From NCBI RefSeq assembly GCF_001458315.1, contig NZ_CYRX01000024.1, positions 49,145 to 113,144 on the forward strand: 64,000 nucleotides of DNA, written 5' to 3'. The stretch comes from Thalassobacter stenotrophicus (GTDB lineage Bacteria > Pseudomonadota > Alphaproteobacteria > Rhodobacterales > Rhodobacteraceae). The notes beneath the pieces are model-generated. The model saw only the letters and a program-made list of their open reading frames with translations. It was not told where the DNA came from and ran no database searches. Shown here in pieces: positions 52,417 through 61,995 of the stretch. The position numbers were made by a program, and so were the translations under genes. The stretch's first letter is position 1. Each line of letters opens with the position of its first letter.

Positions 52417-53922
52417 TTAGAACCCGTCAGGTAACAAGGCGTCAGGCATGTTTTGGTAGCACACCGGCCGTACGAACCGACGAATAGACATCGTCCCAAC
52501 CGAGGTCGCGCCGAAGTTGGTGGAAGCCGGGTAAGGTCCGCCATGTACCATCGTGTCTGACACCTCAACGCCAGTGGGGAAGCCGTTTACCAAGACGCGG
52601 CCAGCCTTACGCTCTATGATCGGCATCAGGCCTTGGGCCATCTGCGTATCAGCGTCATCCATATGGATCGTACAGGTCAGTTGCCCCTGCAATGCCTTGG
52701 CAACAGACGCCATTTCATCCGCATTTTGCGCAACGACCACAATGCCCAAGGGTCCGAAGACTTCTTCCTGCAACGCGTGTTCGGCCAGCCAATCTTTGGC
52801 TGACACTTGATACAAATAGGGCTTCGCTTCGCGGCCTTCACAGGCCGTGCCGAGAAGTTCACTCACTCCAGCGCCTTGCGCTATGCGAGCAGCCCCGCTG
52901 CGGTAGGCATCGGCGATCCCATCCGTCAGCATTGTCTGGCCGCCCATCTCGCTTAACGCGCCCTGTGCCGCATCAACGAACGCATCCGCACCCGGAAGAA
53001 CGACCGCAATACCGGGGTTCGTGCAGAACTGCCCTGCCCCCATACACAGCGAACCGGCCCACGCGGCGCCCATATCCGCGCCGCGCGCTTTGATCGCTTC
53101 GGGCATCATGAACATCGGATTGACCGAGCCCAATTCACCAAAGAACGGGATCGGCTCTGGCCGTGCTGCGCACAGATCAAACAAGGCACGCCCCCCACCG
53201 AGTGAACCGGTGAACCCAACGGCGCGGATCAGCGGATGTTGGACCAGTGCGGTGCCGACGTCGCGCTTGCCGCCTTGGATCATGCTGAACACGCCCGGAT
53301 GCATGCCCGTCTTTTGGATCGCCGCGTGGATCGCCTCAGCCACAATCTCGCCCGTGCCGGGGTGGGCCGAGTGGCCTTTAACCACGACCGGACACCCAGC
53401 CGCCAAAGCCGCAGCCGTGTCGCCGCCAGCCGTAGAGAACGCCAGTGGGAAGTTCGAGGCGCCGAATACGGCGACAGGCCCGATCGGGCGCTGCACCAGC
53501 TTAAGATCAGGGCGCGGCAATGGCGCCCGGTCGGGCAGTGCTGGATCATGCGCTTGGTCCAGATAATCGCCCTTGAGGATGTGTGATGCAAACAACCGCA
53601 GCTGGCCAGTGGTGCGACCGCGTTCGCCCTGAAGGCGCGCCTCCGGCAGGCCGGTTTCTTGGGCGCCAATTTCCGTGATCGCCTCACCGCGGGCCTCAAC
53701 CTCATCCGCAATTGCGTTCAGAAACGCGGCGCGGTCCTCGCGGGAGGAGTAGCCAAAAGACCAGAATGCCTCTTCGGCAGCTTCGCAGGCTTGTGCCACC
53801 AAATCGGGTGTTCCGACCGAATAGTCATGGGCAGGGCCATGCGCCGGATCAGATGCAAAGGTCCGATCACTCGCGACCCATTCGCCAGCAATCAGATGTT
53901 TTCCGTGGGGCTTAAAGCTCAT
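52417..53922 (-). CDS. Aldehyde dehydrogenase, probable 2-oxoglutarate semialdehyde dehydrogenase
   Basis: A 501-residue NAD(P)-dependent dehydrogenase. The catalytic Glu lies in PFFGELGSVNP and the nucleophilic Cys in GAGQFCTNPG. The N-terminal HLIAGEWV and the long C-terminal region with GWPTGVEV-like FPTGVEVSDTMVHGGPYPAS are typical of the ketoglutarate-semialdehyde dehydrogenase class. This is the usual last step of non-phosphorylating pentonate or hexarate pathways, giving 2-oxoglutarate. It is the last gene of the operon, 57 bp after the HIBADH-like gene. Confidence 0.87.
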   Translation of the reverse strand: MSFKPHGKHLIAGEWVASDRTFASDPAHGPAHDYSVGTPDLVAQACEAAEEAFWSFGYSSREDRAAFLNAIADEVEARGEAITEIGAQETGLPEARLQGERGRTTGQLRLFASHILKGDYLDQAHDPALPDRAPLPRPDLKLVQRPIGPVAVFGASNFPLAFSTAGGDTAAALAAGCPVVVKGHSAHPGTGEIVAEAIHAAIQKTGMHPGVFSMIQGGKRDVGTALVQHPLIRAVGFTGSLGGGRALFDLCAARPEPIPFFGELGSVNPMFMMPEAIKARGADMGAAWAGSLCMGAGQFCTNPGIAVVLPGADAFVDAAQGALSEMGGQTMLTDGIADAYRSGAARIAQGAGVSELLGTACEGREAKPYLYQVSAKDWLAEHALQEEVFGPLGIVVVAQNADEMASVAKALQGQLTCTIHMDDADTQMAQGLMPIIERKAGRVLVNGFPTGVEVSDTMVHGGPYPASTNFGATSVGTMSIRRFVRPVCYQNMPDALLPDGF

Positions 53923-53979
53923 CTTGAGTATCCGTTTTTATGGGGGTTCAACTGTCAGGCGCGATTAAGGGCGCCGGGA

Positions 53980-54849
53980 TTAGGGGTCCTCGGGCGCAAG
54001 CATGGTGCTAACGAACTGGTCGCCGCGTCCATCCGAGACCAGCGTCGCAAACCTATCAGCGAGCAGAGCTGCCAACGCCGTCCGAGAGGGCGCCGCGTGT
54101 TCGATCAAATCACGGGCATACCGCAAGTCCTTAGCCGCGTTGGTTATCGTAAACTGTGCGCCGTCGTAATTGCCGTCTAGCGCAGGGCCAACGGCCTTTT
54201 GCAGCGTGCCGGAGCGGGCCGCCCCGCTCATCATGATGTCATATAACGCGCGGGCATCAACGTTCATTTTCTCGGCGCATTGAAATGCATCCGCCAAAAG
54301 CATCGTGGTACCCTGCGTAACCAAATTGTTCAGCAGCTTTGCAGCATGCCCGGTACCAGCATCGCCAAAACGGCGCACCGTTTTTGAATAAACGCCAACG
54401 ATAGCTTCAACCTCGGGAAAATGCGCAGCATCGCAGCCGACAAGCGAGGCGAGGCTACCTTCGCGCGCCTGCTGTGGCCCACCCGTTAGGGGCGCATCCG
54501 CAAAAACAGCCCCCCGCGCCGCCAGATCACGCGCCAACTGCGCGCTGGTTTCAGGCCGGGACGTGCTGGTGTCGATCCACATTTGTCCCTTATTGAAATG
54601 GAGCACCAATTCACTAGCCAGATCAGCGATGACCTCTGCGTTGGGCACACAGGTGATCAAGACTTCGCAGCCCTGCAGCAGTTCCAGTGCACTGGCCGCT
54701 TCAATCGCGCCCTTCGCCAAGAGGTCTTCGACCGGCACTCGGTTTTTGTGGGGCAAAACCACAAGCGGATGCCCCGCCGCCAATAGGCAAGACGCCATGC
54801 CAGCGCCCATCAGTCCAACGCCGATAAAGCCTATGGCGGGCAACGTCAT
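53980..54849 (-). CDS. HIBADH-family dehydrogenase (2-hydroxy-3-oxopropionate reductase-like)
   Basis: A 289-residue beta-hydroxyacid dehydrogenase. The Rossmann motif is IGFIGVGLMGAGMASCLLAAGH, the substrate-binding DAPLTGGPQQAREG follows, and the catalytic Lys is in GHAAKLLNNLVT. The family includes tartronate semialdehyde reductase and threonate dehydrogenases. Its start overlaps the pdxA-like gene end by 4 bp. In this operon it may oxidise or reduce a C3 or C4 sugar acid. Confidence 0.88.
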   Translation of the reverse strand: MTLPAIGFIGVGLMGAGMASCLLAAGHPLVVLPHKNRVPVEDLLAKGAIEAASALELLQGCEVLITCVPNAEVIADLASELVLHFNKGQMWIDTSTSRPETSAQLARDLAARGAVFADAPLTGGPQQAREGSLASLVGCDAAHFPEVEAIVGVYSKTVRRFGDAGTGHAAKLLNNLVTQGTTMLLADAFQCAEKMNVDARALYDIMMSGAARSGTLQKAVGPALDGNYDGAQFTITNAAKDLRYARDLIEHAAPSRTALAALLADRFATLVSDGRGDQFVSTMLAPEDP

Positions 54850-55853
54850 AACGCGGCTTCGGTCTTTGCGGTTGTTGCCATGCGCACCAATAGATCAAAG
54901 GCTTGGCGCGTGGCGCTCACGTTCGCGATCCCTTGGCCTGCGATATCAAACGCGGTGCCGTGGGCGGGCGTGGCGACAGGGATGGGCAAGCCACCGGCGA
55001 CGGTCACGCCCCTTTCGAACCCCATCAGTTTGATCGCGATCTGACCCTGATCGTGGTACATTGTGACCACCGCGTCGACCTCACCTCGTTTGGCCTTGAG
55101 GAAAACGGTGTCCGAAGGCCAAGGACCGGTCACATGCATTTGACGATCCTGACAGGCTTTGACGACGGGCTCGATGATATCGATCTCTTCGCTGCCGAAC
55201 TTACCGTTGTCTCCCGCATGCGGGTTCAACGCGGCAACCGCGACGTGTGGCCGTGCTTTGCCAGAGCGCGCGAGCGTGGCATGCGCCAGCTCAATCGCAC
55301 GCTGGATGCCCGGAGCGTCGATGTTGGCCGCCACATCTTTGAGCCCAATGTGGCTGGTCACGCGGGTGGTCATCAAATCGTCCAAGACGTTGATTTCCGA
55401 ATGATACCCAGTGAACCCAAGATACCGCGCCATATAGCGATGCTCGTCCTCGGCGTTCAGACCAGCAGAGGTCATTGCAGCCTTGTTGAAGGGTGCAAAC
55501 AACACGCCATCCACAAGGCCCGCTTGCGCAAGATCAAGCGCCTTATCCAAGCACCTCAGGGACGTCGTGCCGCCCGCTACGGTTACTGCGGCCACTTGGA
55601 CCTGATCGGGATCAACAGTCGCAAGGTCAAGGTGCACAAGCCCTTCAAAACCTCCGATCGCACCCTCTTCAATCGTGTTGAGCGTAACCTCAACGCCAGC
55701 TTGCTCGGCCCCGCGTTGCCAAAGATGGGCATCGCCAACCAAAATGATATCTGCAGCTTGGCACACGCCATCCTCGGACAGCAGTTTAGCAATCAATTCA
55801 GGACCAATTCCAGACGGATCACCCGGGACAATAGCGAGTTTGGGGCGCATCAT
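54846..55853 (-). CDS. PdxA-family dehydrogenase (PdxA2-like)
   Basis: A 335-residue enzyme of the 4-hydroxythreonine-4-phosphate dehydrogenase family. Signatures: PGDPSGIGPELIAK at the N-terminus, LNPHAGDNGKFGSEE, and metal-binding His in VTMYHDQGQIAIK. In this setting it is more likely a PdxA2-type catabolic enzyme acting on a threonate or erythronate phosphate than the vitamin B6 enzyme. The usual partner kinase (DtnK, DUF1537) is not in the operon. It overlaps both neighbours by 4 bp. Confidence 0.87.
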   Translation of the reverse strand: MMRPKLAIVPGDPSGIGPELIAKLLSEDGVCQAADIILVGDAHLWQRGAEQAGVEVTLNTIEEGAIGGFEGLVHLDLATVDPDQVQVAAVTVAGGTTSLRCLDKALDLAQAGLVDGVLFAPFNKAAMTSAGLNAEDEHRYMARYLGFTGYHSEINVLDDLMTTRVTSHIGLKDVAANIDAPGIQRAIELAHATLARSGKARPHVAVAALNPHAGDNGKFGSEEIDIIEPVVKACQDRQMHVTGPWPSDTVFLKAKRGEVDAVVTMYHDQGQIAIKLMGFERGVTVAGGLPIPVATPAHGTAFDIAGQGIANVSATRQAFDLLVRMATTAKTEAAL

Positions 55854-56563
55854 TCGGCCTCTTTTTCAGATTGAACTTCTGCAACCGACGCGGCGATGTT
55901 TTTCTCTGCCGTCTGTAGGTGCAATTTCAGGGCGCGACGTGCGGCAACCGGATCACGGGCTTTTAGCGCCTGAACGATATCCAAATGCTCCTGCCGGGTG
56001 GCGCCGCGGCCCGCATCGCGCTGCGACGACAAAAACCGCACGCGCCATAGCCGAGCGTTATAAGTGGCATGTGTTTCCGCCAAGGCGACATTGTTCGCGG
56101 CCGCTACAATCGCTGCGTGAAACGCCATGTCGCGCCGAAATGCCTCTAGCTTGCCTTCGGAATTGCGTGCCTCTTTGATGGAGGCGTTGATCCGCTCAAT
56201 TTCAGCCAAGTCAGCGTCGCTCGCGTGGGTACAAGCCAACTCTCCGGCTAACGCCTCAAGCGCGCCTTGGACCCGCAACCAGTCATTGATTTCATCAAGC
56301 GAAGGGTCCGCAACGCTGGGACGGCGGGTCGGGCCGTACGCAATAAGCCCTTCCCCTTCGAGAATACGCAGCGCTTCTTTCAGCGGGGTCCGGCTGATCC
56401 CGAATGCCTCGGCCAGATCACGTTCCCGCACGGGCATGCCGGGCGCTAGTTTTCCCAGCATTATGAATTCACGCAGATTGTCCGCCGCCTCCGAAGCCAG
56501 CGACTTGCGCGGCTTGAGATCGGCGAAATCACGCAGTTCATTTCTCCAGGCAGGATCTTCCAT
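55850..56563 (-). CDS. GntR-family (FCD) transcriptional regulator
   Basis: A 237-residue regulator. The winged helix (LAPGMPVRERDLAEAFGISRTPLKEALRIL, read in two parts) is followed by a helical FCD effector domain with metal-ligand pattern (DMAFHAAIVAAANN, then RQEHLDIVQAL). It lies inside the operon it probably controls, 1 bp after the DHDPS-family stop and overlapping the pdxA-like start. A TTTGG-AATA-CCAAA candidate operator is at the head of the operon. Start at 56563, with GGGGAAG upstream. Confidence 0.9.
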   Translation of the reverse strand: MEDPAWRNELRDFADLKPRKSLASEAADNLREFIMLGKLAPGMPVRERDLAEAFGISRTPLKEALRILEGEGLIAYGPTRRPSVADPSLDEINDWLRVQGALEALAGELACTHASDADLAEIERINASIKEARNSEGKLEAFRRDMAFHAAIVAAANNVALAETHATYNARLWRVRFLSSQRDAGRGATRQEHLDIVQALKARDPVAARRALKLHLQTAEKNIAASVAEVQSEKEAE

Positions 56564-56564
56564 G

Positions 56565-57476
56565 CTACTTCCCCCACCGCAAAACGAGCGGATCAAGCGG
56601 CCGCAGCAGATCAATCATCCGCGACCGAATATCGGGGTGCAAGGGCGGGATCGGGTGGCGACAGAACTCAGACTTGATCACGCCACCCTCTACCATCGCG
56701 GCCTTGCACGACTGCCAACCGCATTGCCGATTTTCATGATTAATCGCCATTGCGACCCGGCCATAAGCCTCTGTCGCGCCAGAGACGTCACCCGAGTGAT
56801 ACTTGGTGATAACCGGTTTAATCTGATCCACGATCATACCGCTGGTCATTGACCCTGTCGCGCCGGCGTCCAGATCGGCCAAAAGAGTAATCGCCTCTTC
56901 GCCATCAAACGGTGCCTCAATCGCGTCCCCGCCCTCTGCGATCAGGGCACGGATTTTATTGGCCGCGCGCGGGCATTCGATCTTGAACAGCTTCACGGCC
57001 TCAATCTCACGCGCCATGCGTACCAGTAACGGAACCGGCAAATCCACACCTGACAAAGGCGCGTCCTGAACCATAATCGGAATACCGACCTCACCCACAG
57101 CGGCGAACTGCTCAAAACTCTGCTCGGGCGTGCCCTTAAGCAATGCCCCATGATAGGGCGGCATCATCATCACGATGTCCGCGCCCAAGTCCTTGGCGAA
57201 ACGCGCACGCTCAACGGCAATTTGGGTGGCGTAGTGGCTGATCGTGATGATCACCGGCACCCGGCCTGCGATATGCTCAACGCTCAGCCGCGCCAACACC
57301 TCACGCTCCGCGTCCGAAATCAGGAACTGCTCCGAGAAATTGGCAAGAATGCAAATTCCGTCCGCGCCTTGATCGATCAGACAATCAAGGACACGTTTCA
57401 TGCCCTCCAGATCGGGGGTGCCATCGTCATGAAACGGGGTCGGTGCGACGGGCCATATGCCGGTGTAGGTGTTCAT
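56565..57476 (-). CDS. DHDPS-family lyase/dehydratase
   Basis: A 303-residue TIM-barrel enzyme of the dihydrodipicolinate synthase/N-acetylneuraminate lyase family. The N-terminus [12 protein letters not shown] and the Schiff-base lysine region [10 protein letters not shown] are visible. Context suggests it acts on a 2-keto-3-deoxy sugar acid made by the enolase-family dehydratase: either dehydration to 2-oxoglutarate semialdehyde, for which a dehydrogenase is in the operon, or aldol cleavage to pyruvate and an aldehyde. It overlaps the dehydratase gene by 4 bp. Confidence 0.85.
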   Translation of the reverse strand: MNTYTGIWPVAPTPFHDDGTPDLEGMKRVLDCLIDQGADGICILANFSEQFLISDAEREVLARLSVEHIAGRVPVIITISHYATQIAVERARFAKDLGADIVMMMPPYHGALLKGTPEQSFEQFAAVGEVGIPIMVQDAPLSGVDLPVPLLVRMAREIEAVKLFKIECPRAANKIRALIAEGGDAIEAPFDGEEAITLLADLDAGATGSMTSGMIVDQIKPVITKYHSGDVSGATEAYGRVAMAINHENRQCGWQSCKAAMVEGGVIKSEFCRHPIPPLHPDIRSRMIDLLRPLDPLVLRWGK

Positions 57477-58648
57477 TCGGTGATCTCGAAGTGTTCCAGA
57501 TATTTATCAGTGATCGTGATCCCAAGACCCGGCTTTTCCTCGTCCAGTTGCAAGAAACCATCTTGCGCCTCTGCATCACCTTCAAAGATGTAATAGAACA
57601 GCTCGTTGCCGACTTCGACATCGAAAACCGGGAAATATTCCGACATTGGGCAGTTCGTGTTGGCCATCGTGACGTGATAATTGTGCATCTGGCCGGCATG
57701 CGGGATGACGGGCACCTGATGCGCCTCGGCAATGGCGTTGATTTTTTGGGCCGCCGTGATCCCGCCAACGCGGTTCGTGTCGTACTGCAAAACGCTCACG
57801 GCGTTGGTCTGCAACAGGTTCTTGCACCCCATGACCGAAAACTCATGCTCACCGCCAGAAATCGGCACGATGTTCATCGCGTTCAGTTCCGCGTAGCCGG
57901 TGGTGTCGTCGCCGATCACCGGCTCTTCCAGCCAACGCAACTCAAACGGGGCCAGCTTGGGCAGCATGCGTTTGGTGTAGTCGAGGTTCCAGCCCATGTA
58001 GGCATCGGCCATCAAATCCTTATCGTAGCCGATCACTTCGCGCACGCATTCGATCCGCTTGAGGTTTTCGCGCATCCCCGCCATGCCGTCCCGTGGACCC
58101 CAGCCAAAGCGCATCTTGAACGCCTGGTATCCGGCTTTCATCGCCTCTTCGGCTTCGGCCTGCATCACATCAATAGGGCCGGAATACAGCTTGGAGTAAT
58201 AGACTGGGATTTCCTCTTTGGTGCGCCCACCGAGCAGTTTGAACACTGGTTTATCAACGAGTTTACCCATCAAATCCCAGATCGCGATGTCAATGGCCGA
58301 CATCGCGGTCATACCCACGCCTTTGCGGCCCCATGCTTGGGTGCGCCGGTACATCTTTTCCCAGATGTAGGCATAGTCGAACGGGTCCTCACCCACGACC
58401 AGCGGCGCATACCAATCATCAATCGCCTTCTTCGTGACCGAGGGCGCAAGTGCGGCATTGCCGATGCCAATGGTGCCGTCGTCGGCCTCTACCTCACAGG
58501 TCAGCCATTGGTGAAAGCGGAACGATTCCATCGCGTCCCCCTTCATGCCCAGCGCATCAGAGGCGTTGGTGCAGAAGTTCCCCTGTGGCGGGACCGTCGG
58601 CCCCGTCCAATTCCAGACACGGGTGCGGATCGATTTAATTTTGGTCAT
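57473..58648 (-). CDS. Enolase-superfamily sugar-acid dehydratase (L-rhamnonate dehydratase-like)
   Basis: A 391-residue mandelate-racemase-group enzyme. The N-terminal capping domain has [17 protein letters not shown] and the barrel has [15 protein letters not shown] (Asp ligand), [12 protein letters not shown] (Glu), PISGGEHEF (Glu) and the catalytic [12 protein letters not shown] (His). These stretches are those of the L-rhamnonate dehydratase family, which removes water from a sugar acid to a 2-keto-3-deoxy acid with Mg2+. The true substrate here may be another acid such as a pentonate. Confidence 0.88.
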   Translation of the reverse strand: MTKIKSIRTRVWNWTGPTVPPQGNFCTNASDALGMKGDAMESFRFHQWLTCEVEADDGTIGIGNAALAPSVTKKAIDDWYAPLVVGEDPFDYAYIWEKMYRRTQAWGRKGVGMTAMSAIDIAIWDLMGKLVDKPVFKLLGGRTKEEIPVYYSKLYSGPIDVMQAEAEEAMKAGYQAFKMRFGWGPRDGMAGMRENLKRIECVREVIGYDKDLMADAYMGWNLDYTKRMLPKLAPFELRWLEEPVIGDDTTGYAELNAMNIVPISGGEHEFSVMGCKNLLQTNAVSVLQYDTNRVGGITAAQKINAIAEAHQVPVIPHAGQMHNYHVTMANTNCPMSEYFPVFDVEVGNELFYYIFEGDAEAQDGFLQLDEEKPGLGITITDKYLEHFEITE

Positions 58649-58651
58649 GGG

Positions 58652-60148
58652 TTATTCTCCCGTAGATTGGAGCGGATCGCGTTGGCGAAACAGGCACCAG
58701 CAATAGGGCCCGAACAACGCGAGTACGGTTAAGACGAAAAACAGGAGCGTCAGGGGGCGCGTGAACATCAGCCACCACTGGTCATCGAGCATGATCAGAG
58801 ATTGGCCGAGCCGCTTCTCCAGCATCCCCCCAAGGATCAACCCGATGGCTAATGGCACAACCGAATAGCCAAAGCGGCGCATGAAATAGCCGATCACGCC
58901 AGACCCGATCGCGATGTAGACATCCAGCATAGACTGATCGAGCGCATAGGCCCCAACGATCGAAAACGTGAAAACGATAGGCCATAGAATTTGCACCGGA
59001 ACAAAGGTCACGCGTGCAAACAGCTTGGCCCCAAACAGCCCCACAAAGATGAACGTGATGTTGACCAGCAGCATGGACCAAAAGATCGCATAGGCAAATT
59101 CGGCCTGCTCGGTGAACATGGTTGGCCCGGGCTGAAGCCCGTGGACCATCAGCCCCGCGAGGATAACGGCGGCCGTCGGGCTGCCCGGAATGCCCAAGGC
59201 CAAGGTGGGCACCATCGCTCCGCCCGTGGCTGAGTTATTTGCAGCCTCGGATCCCGCGATGCCCTCTATCGCGCCCTTGCCAAATTCCTCAGGCGTTTTG
59301 GACCAACGGCGCGCTTCATTGTAACCAATCATTGAGGCAACGGTCGCGCCCTCGGCAGGCAAGATGCCAATAAACGTGCCGATGCCCGAACTGCGCAAAA
59401 TCGTCTTCCAGACTTTGCGGTAATCCGCGCGAGAGGGCAGCTTGATCGCCTTGAGCAGGATTTGACGCCGCTCAACGCTTAGCCGTTCTGCCTGTACCAA
59501 CAGCTCGGATATTCCGAAAATTCCGATCATGACCGGGACAAAGCCGATCCCTTCGGACAGCTCATTGAACCCAAACGTAAAGCGCTCAACCGTGGTCAAA
59601 AGATCCTTACCCACCGTTGCCAACAAAATACCGATGCACCCCGCGATTATGTTTTTGAGCGGCGTGCCATCCCCAATGGTGGCCAGCATCGAAATCCCAA
59701 AAACCGTCAGCGCAAAGTATTCTGGTGGCGCAAAGTTGTAGGCCATCCGCGCAAGCAATGGCGCGGCAAGCATCAGACAAAAGACCGAGATAATCCCACC
59801 AATTGTCGATGAAACGGTCGCCATGCCCAGCGCCCTGCCCGCTTCACCGCGTTGAGCCATCGGAAAGCCATCCAAGCAGGTCGTGGCACTTGCCGACGTG
59901 CCGGGAGTGTTGATCAGGATCGCTGTAATCGCGCCTGCGAATGTGGCCGCGCAATAGATCGTCGTCAGGATGGCAATCGCGGGGATCGGCTCCATCGTAA
60001 TGGTGAAAGGCAGCAATAGGGCGGCACCGGTTGTGGCATTCAACCCCGGTAGCGACCCAATGATGACCCCCGCCAGCGTGGCTGCAAACAGCAACACAAG
60101 CAGCTGTGGGTCCATCAGTGCGAGAAGTCCGGCAATAAGCGGTTCCAT
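58652..60148 (-). CDS. Tripartite tricarboxylate transporter TctA-type permease
   Basis: A 498-residue membrane protein with about twelve segments. The family stretch LPGLNATTGAALLLPFT and the GTSASATTCLDGFPMAQRGEAGRAL region (read as two parts) are diagnostic of the TctA large permease. It works with the TctB and TctC genes just upstream to import a carboxylate or sugar acid using an ion gradient. It starts 3 bp after the preceding tctB stop and ends 3 bp before the dehydratase start, so import and breakdown are co-expressed. Confidence 0.93.
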   Translation of the reverse strand: MEPLIAGLLALMDPQLLVLLFAATLAGVIIGSLPGLNATTGAALLLPFTITMEPIPAIAILTTIYCAATFAGAITAILINTPGTSASATTCLDGFPMAQRGEAGRALGMATVSSTIGGIISVFCLMLAAPLLARMAYNFAPPEYFALTVFGISMLATIGDGTPLKNIIAGCIGILLATVGKDLLTTVERFTFGFNELSEGIGFVPVMIGIFGISELLVQAERLSVERRQILLKAIKLPSRADYRKVWKTILRSSGIGTFIGILPAEGATVASMIGYNEARRWSKTPEEFGKGAIEGIAGSEAANNSATGGAMVPTLALGIPGSPTAAVILAGLMVHGLQPGPTMFTEQAEFAYAIFWSMLLVNITFIFVGLFGAKLFARVTFVPVQILWPIVFTFSIVGAYALDQSMLDVYIAIGSGVIGYFMRRFGYSVVPLAIGLILGGMLEKRLGQSLIMLDDQWWLMFTRPLTLLFFVLTVLALFGPYCWCLFRQRDPLQSTGE

Positions 60149-60153
60149 GTGGG

Positions 60154-60594
60154 TTATCCGTACCAGAGGTTCGTCAGAAAGCCGCGCGGGAAGCGGATCC
60201 GGAACACCAAATCAAAGAGAAGAAATACGAGTGCGGGGCTGATAAAAGCGACCAATCCGATGCTCCAAAGCCGCCGCTCACCCCAAAGCGAAGCAAGCCC
60301 CCCAGCAAAGACGCCCAAGCCCAAGAATAGGTCGATTTGGGCGACCAGTGAAAAGACCACAAACATGCCAATACTGCGCCAGACGTTTGCGCCCACGACG
60401 CCGTGCTCAATCGGCTTGTCAAAGATCATCACCAGAACAGACAGCGCGATGATCAAGATCAGCACCATCTGCGGGAAATCTTCCGGCTGCATACCGCGCA
60501 ACAAAATCGGCGGAACACGGTCGAACTGGGTACTTAGCCAGTAGGCGAGTAGGCAAAAGACGATCGTGCCGCAGGGCACCGCGTAGCGCGTCAT
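60154..60594 (-). CDS. Tripartite tricarboxylate transporter TctB-type small subunit
   Basis: About 146 residues with four hydrophobic segments (VPCGTIVFCLLAYWLS, MVLILIIALSVLVMIF and two more), the TctB layout. The start at 60594 (MTRYAVP) follows AGGA at 8 bases; ATGs at 60603 and 60642 are alternatives. It lies between the TctC and TctA genes, the family's usual order. Confidence 0.85.
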   Translation of the reverse strand: MTRYAVPCGTIVFCLLAYWLSTQFDRVPPILLRGMQPEDFPQMVLILIIALSVLVMIFDKPIEHGVVGANVWRSIGMFVVFSLVAQIDLFLGLGVFAGGLASLWGERRLWSIGLVAFISPALVFLLFDLVFRIRFPRGFLTNLWYG

Positions 60595-60676
60595 GGATGA
60601 CATCCTAGAAAAATGCGGGAAGCTCAGGCCGACCCGCAACACATGAGCTTGCGGGTCGGCAGTTTAGTGCGCGTGC

Positions 60677-61621
60677 TTACTCGATGAAGCCCAGCTCACG
60701 CAGAGCGGCGTCCATATCAGCCTGCATCGACGTCAGCTGGTTGCCCCAAACATCAGAGCCCGCGACCGAATTCGCATCAAGCCCAACCGATGTCAGGAAA
60801 CCCTGGTAGATCGAGTGGCTCATTGCATTCATCAAAGACGCTTCGATCTTCGCGGCCACATCATCTGGCGTATCGGCATGAACAACAAACCCACGCACGG
60901 TCGAGAAGTTCGCATCAATTCCCAACTCTTGCGCGGTCGAGACATCGGGCAATCCGCTCATACGCTCAGGCGCAAGAACCACCATTGGGCAGATATCGCC
61001 GGCGGAAATCTGTGACCCCGCTTCAGAAAGGTTCAAGACCGCCACATCAACGGCGCCCGCAACAAGCTGCGTGGCCAATTCACCACCGCCATCAAATGGG
61101 ATGATTTTTGGCGTAGCCAGCTCACCACGACGGGTAAACATAAAGGCCGACACGTCATCGATGTTACCGAGCTGGGTTGTGCCGTAGGTCAGCGGGTCGT
61201 CTTTTTGAGCGGCCACAAAGGCCTCTGCATTGTCGTACACGCCGCAACGAGTCATCAGGATCTGTGGATCATCGGTGCCACGCGCGATCGGACGGACGTC
61301 ATCCAACGTAAGATCGGTTTTGCCAAGCGCCACAGTCGCCGAGTGGCCGATGGTGAATGTTAGGATGCTATGACCGTCGGCTTCTTGCGTCAGGTAGTAA
61401 TCCATCGCGGTGGCTCCACCGCCCCCACGCTTATTAACAACGACCATGTCAGCGCCAAGCTCGCGCCGCGCGCGGATCATCATCATCCGTGTGGTCACAT
61501 CTGTACCGCCGCCATTCCCGGCGTGCGTGATCACTTCAATTGTTTTAGTTGGGTATTCTTCAGCGAGAACCTCACCACCGAGGAGCGCTGCGGCAGATGC
61601 CAAAGCCAAAAGTTTCTTCAT
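60677..61621 (-). CDS. Tripartite tricarboxylate transporter TctC-type binding protein
   Basis: A 314-residue periplasmic protein with a signal peptide (KKLLALASAAALLGGEVLA). The TctC/Bug pattern is present: TIEVITHAGNGGGTDVTTRMM near the start (read as beta-1 and glycine loop) and the conserved GTTQLGNIDDVSAFMF region. It is the first gene of the operon, with GGAGGAA before the ATG, and binds the acid imported by TctAB. Confidence 0.92.
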   Translation of the reverse strand: MKKLLALASAAALLGGEVLAEEYPTKTIEVITHAGNGGGTDVTTRMMMIRARRELGADMVVVNKRGGGGATAMDYYLTQEADGHSILTFTIGHSATVALGKTDLTLDDVRPIARGTDDPQILMTRCGVYDNAEAFVAAQKDDPLTYGTTQLGNIDDVSAFMFTRRGELATPKIIPFDGGGELATQLVAGAVDVAVLNLSEAGSQISAGDICPMVVLAPERMSGLPDVSTAQELGIDANFSTVRGFVVHADTPDDVAAKIEASLMNAMSHSIYQGFLTSVGLDANSVAGSDVWGNQLTSMQADMDAALRELGFIE

Positions 61622-61685
61622 AATTTCCTCCCATGCGTTCGACGCTTTCTGCGCCTTACGTGGCAGATATCATAATATTCAATAT

Positions 61686-61699
61686 TTTGGAATACCAAA
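61686..61699. promoter_or_regulatory. Candidate GntR (FCD) operator upstream of the sugar-acid operon
   Basis: TTTGG-AATA-CCAAA, an inverted repeat about 65 bp upstream of the tctC ATG. FCD-type GntR regulators commonly bind TTGGTATACCAA-like palindromes, and such a regulator is encoded inside the operon. The surrounding 61622-61896 is AT-rich promoter DNA with no other gene that I recognise. Direct binding is inferred. Confidence 0.4.
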
Positions 61700-61896
61700 T
61701 TTTGTTGTGAAAATTGGGTATGACCTCCTGATGGAATGCAAGCGCCCTAGGGAGACGCACTGAGCTTTGGCTGCAGAGGGAGGCATGGCCGCAAGTTCGA
61801 CATTGACCAAGGGGCACTGCTAGCACGGCAGCGCAGAAAATTTCGGAAGCCTAAAAGCGGTGCATCACTCGACTGTGCGAACAATCAGAGGGTTAG

Positions 61897-61995
61897 TTAA
61901 TCATCGTTCCTAGAGGGCTTCAGATATAACCAGATCAAAAGGGCAATGAACGCCAGAACCTCGACGTTCATGATCGTATCGAGTGTCGAGTTCAT
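61897..61995 (-). CDS. 32-residue single-helix peptide coupled to the BCCT gene
   Basis: The ATG at 61995 overlaps the BCCT stop (ATGA). The product (beginning MNSTLDTIMNVEVL) has one hydrophobic stretch, VLAFIALLIWLYL, and a basic/acid tail KPSRNDD. The overlap and membrane profile suggest a small accessory subunit or regulator of the transporter. No family is recognised. Confidence 0.5.
   Translation of the reverse strand: MNSTLDTIMNVEVLAFIALLIWLYLKPSRNDD

Noticed and set aside
57443..58732. A 429-codon open frame on the plus strand
   Set aside because: It lies antisense to the rhamnonate-dehydratase-like gene, has no family pattern, and is His/Arg-rich as expected of a mirror frame in GC-rich DNA.
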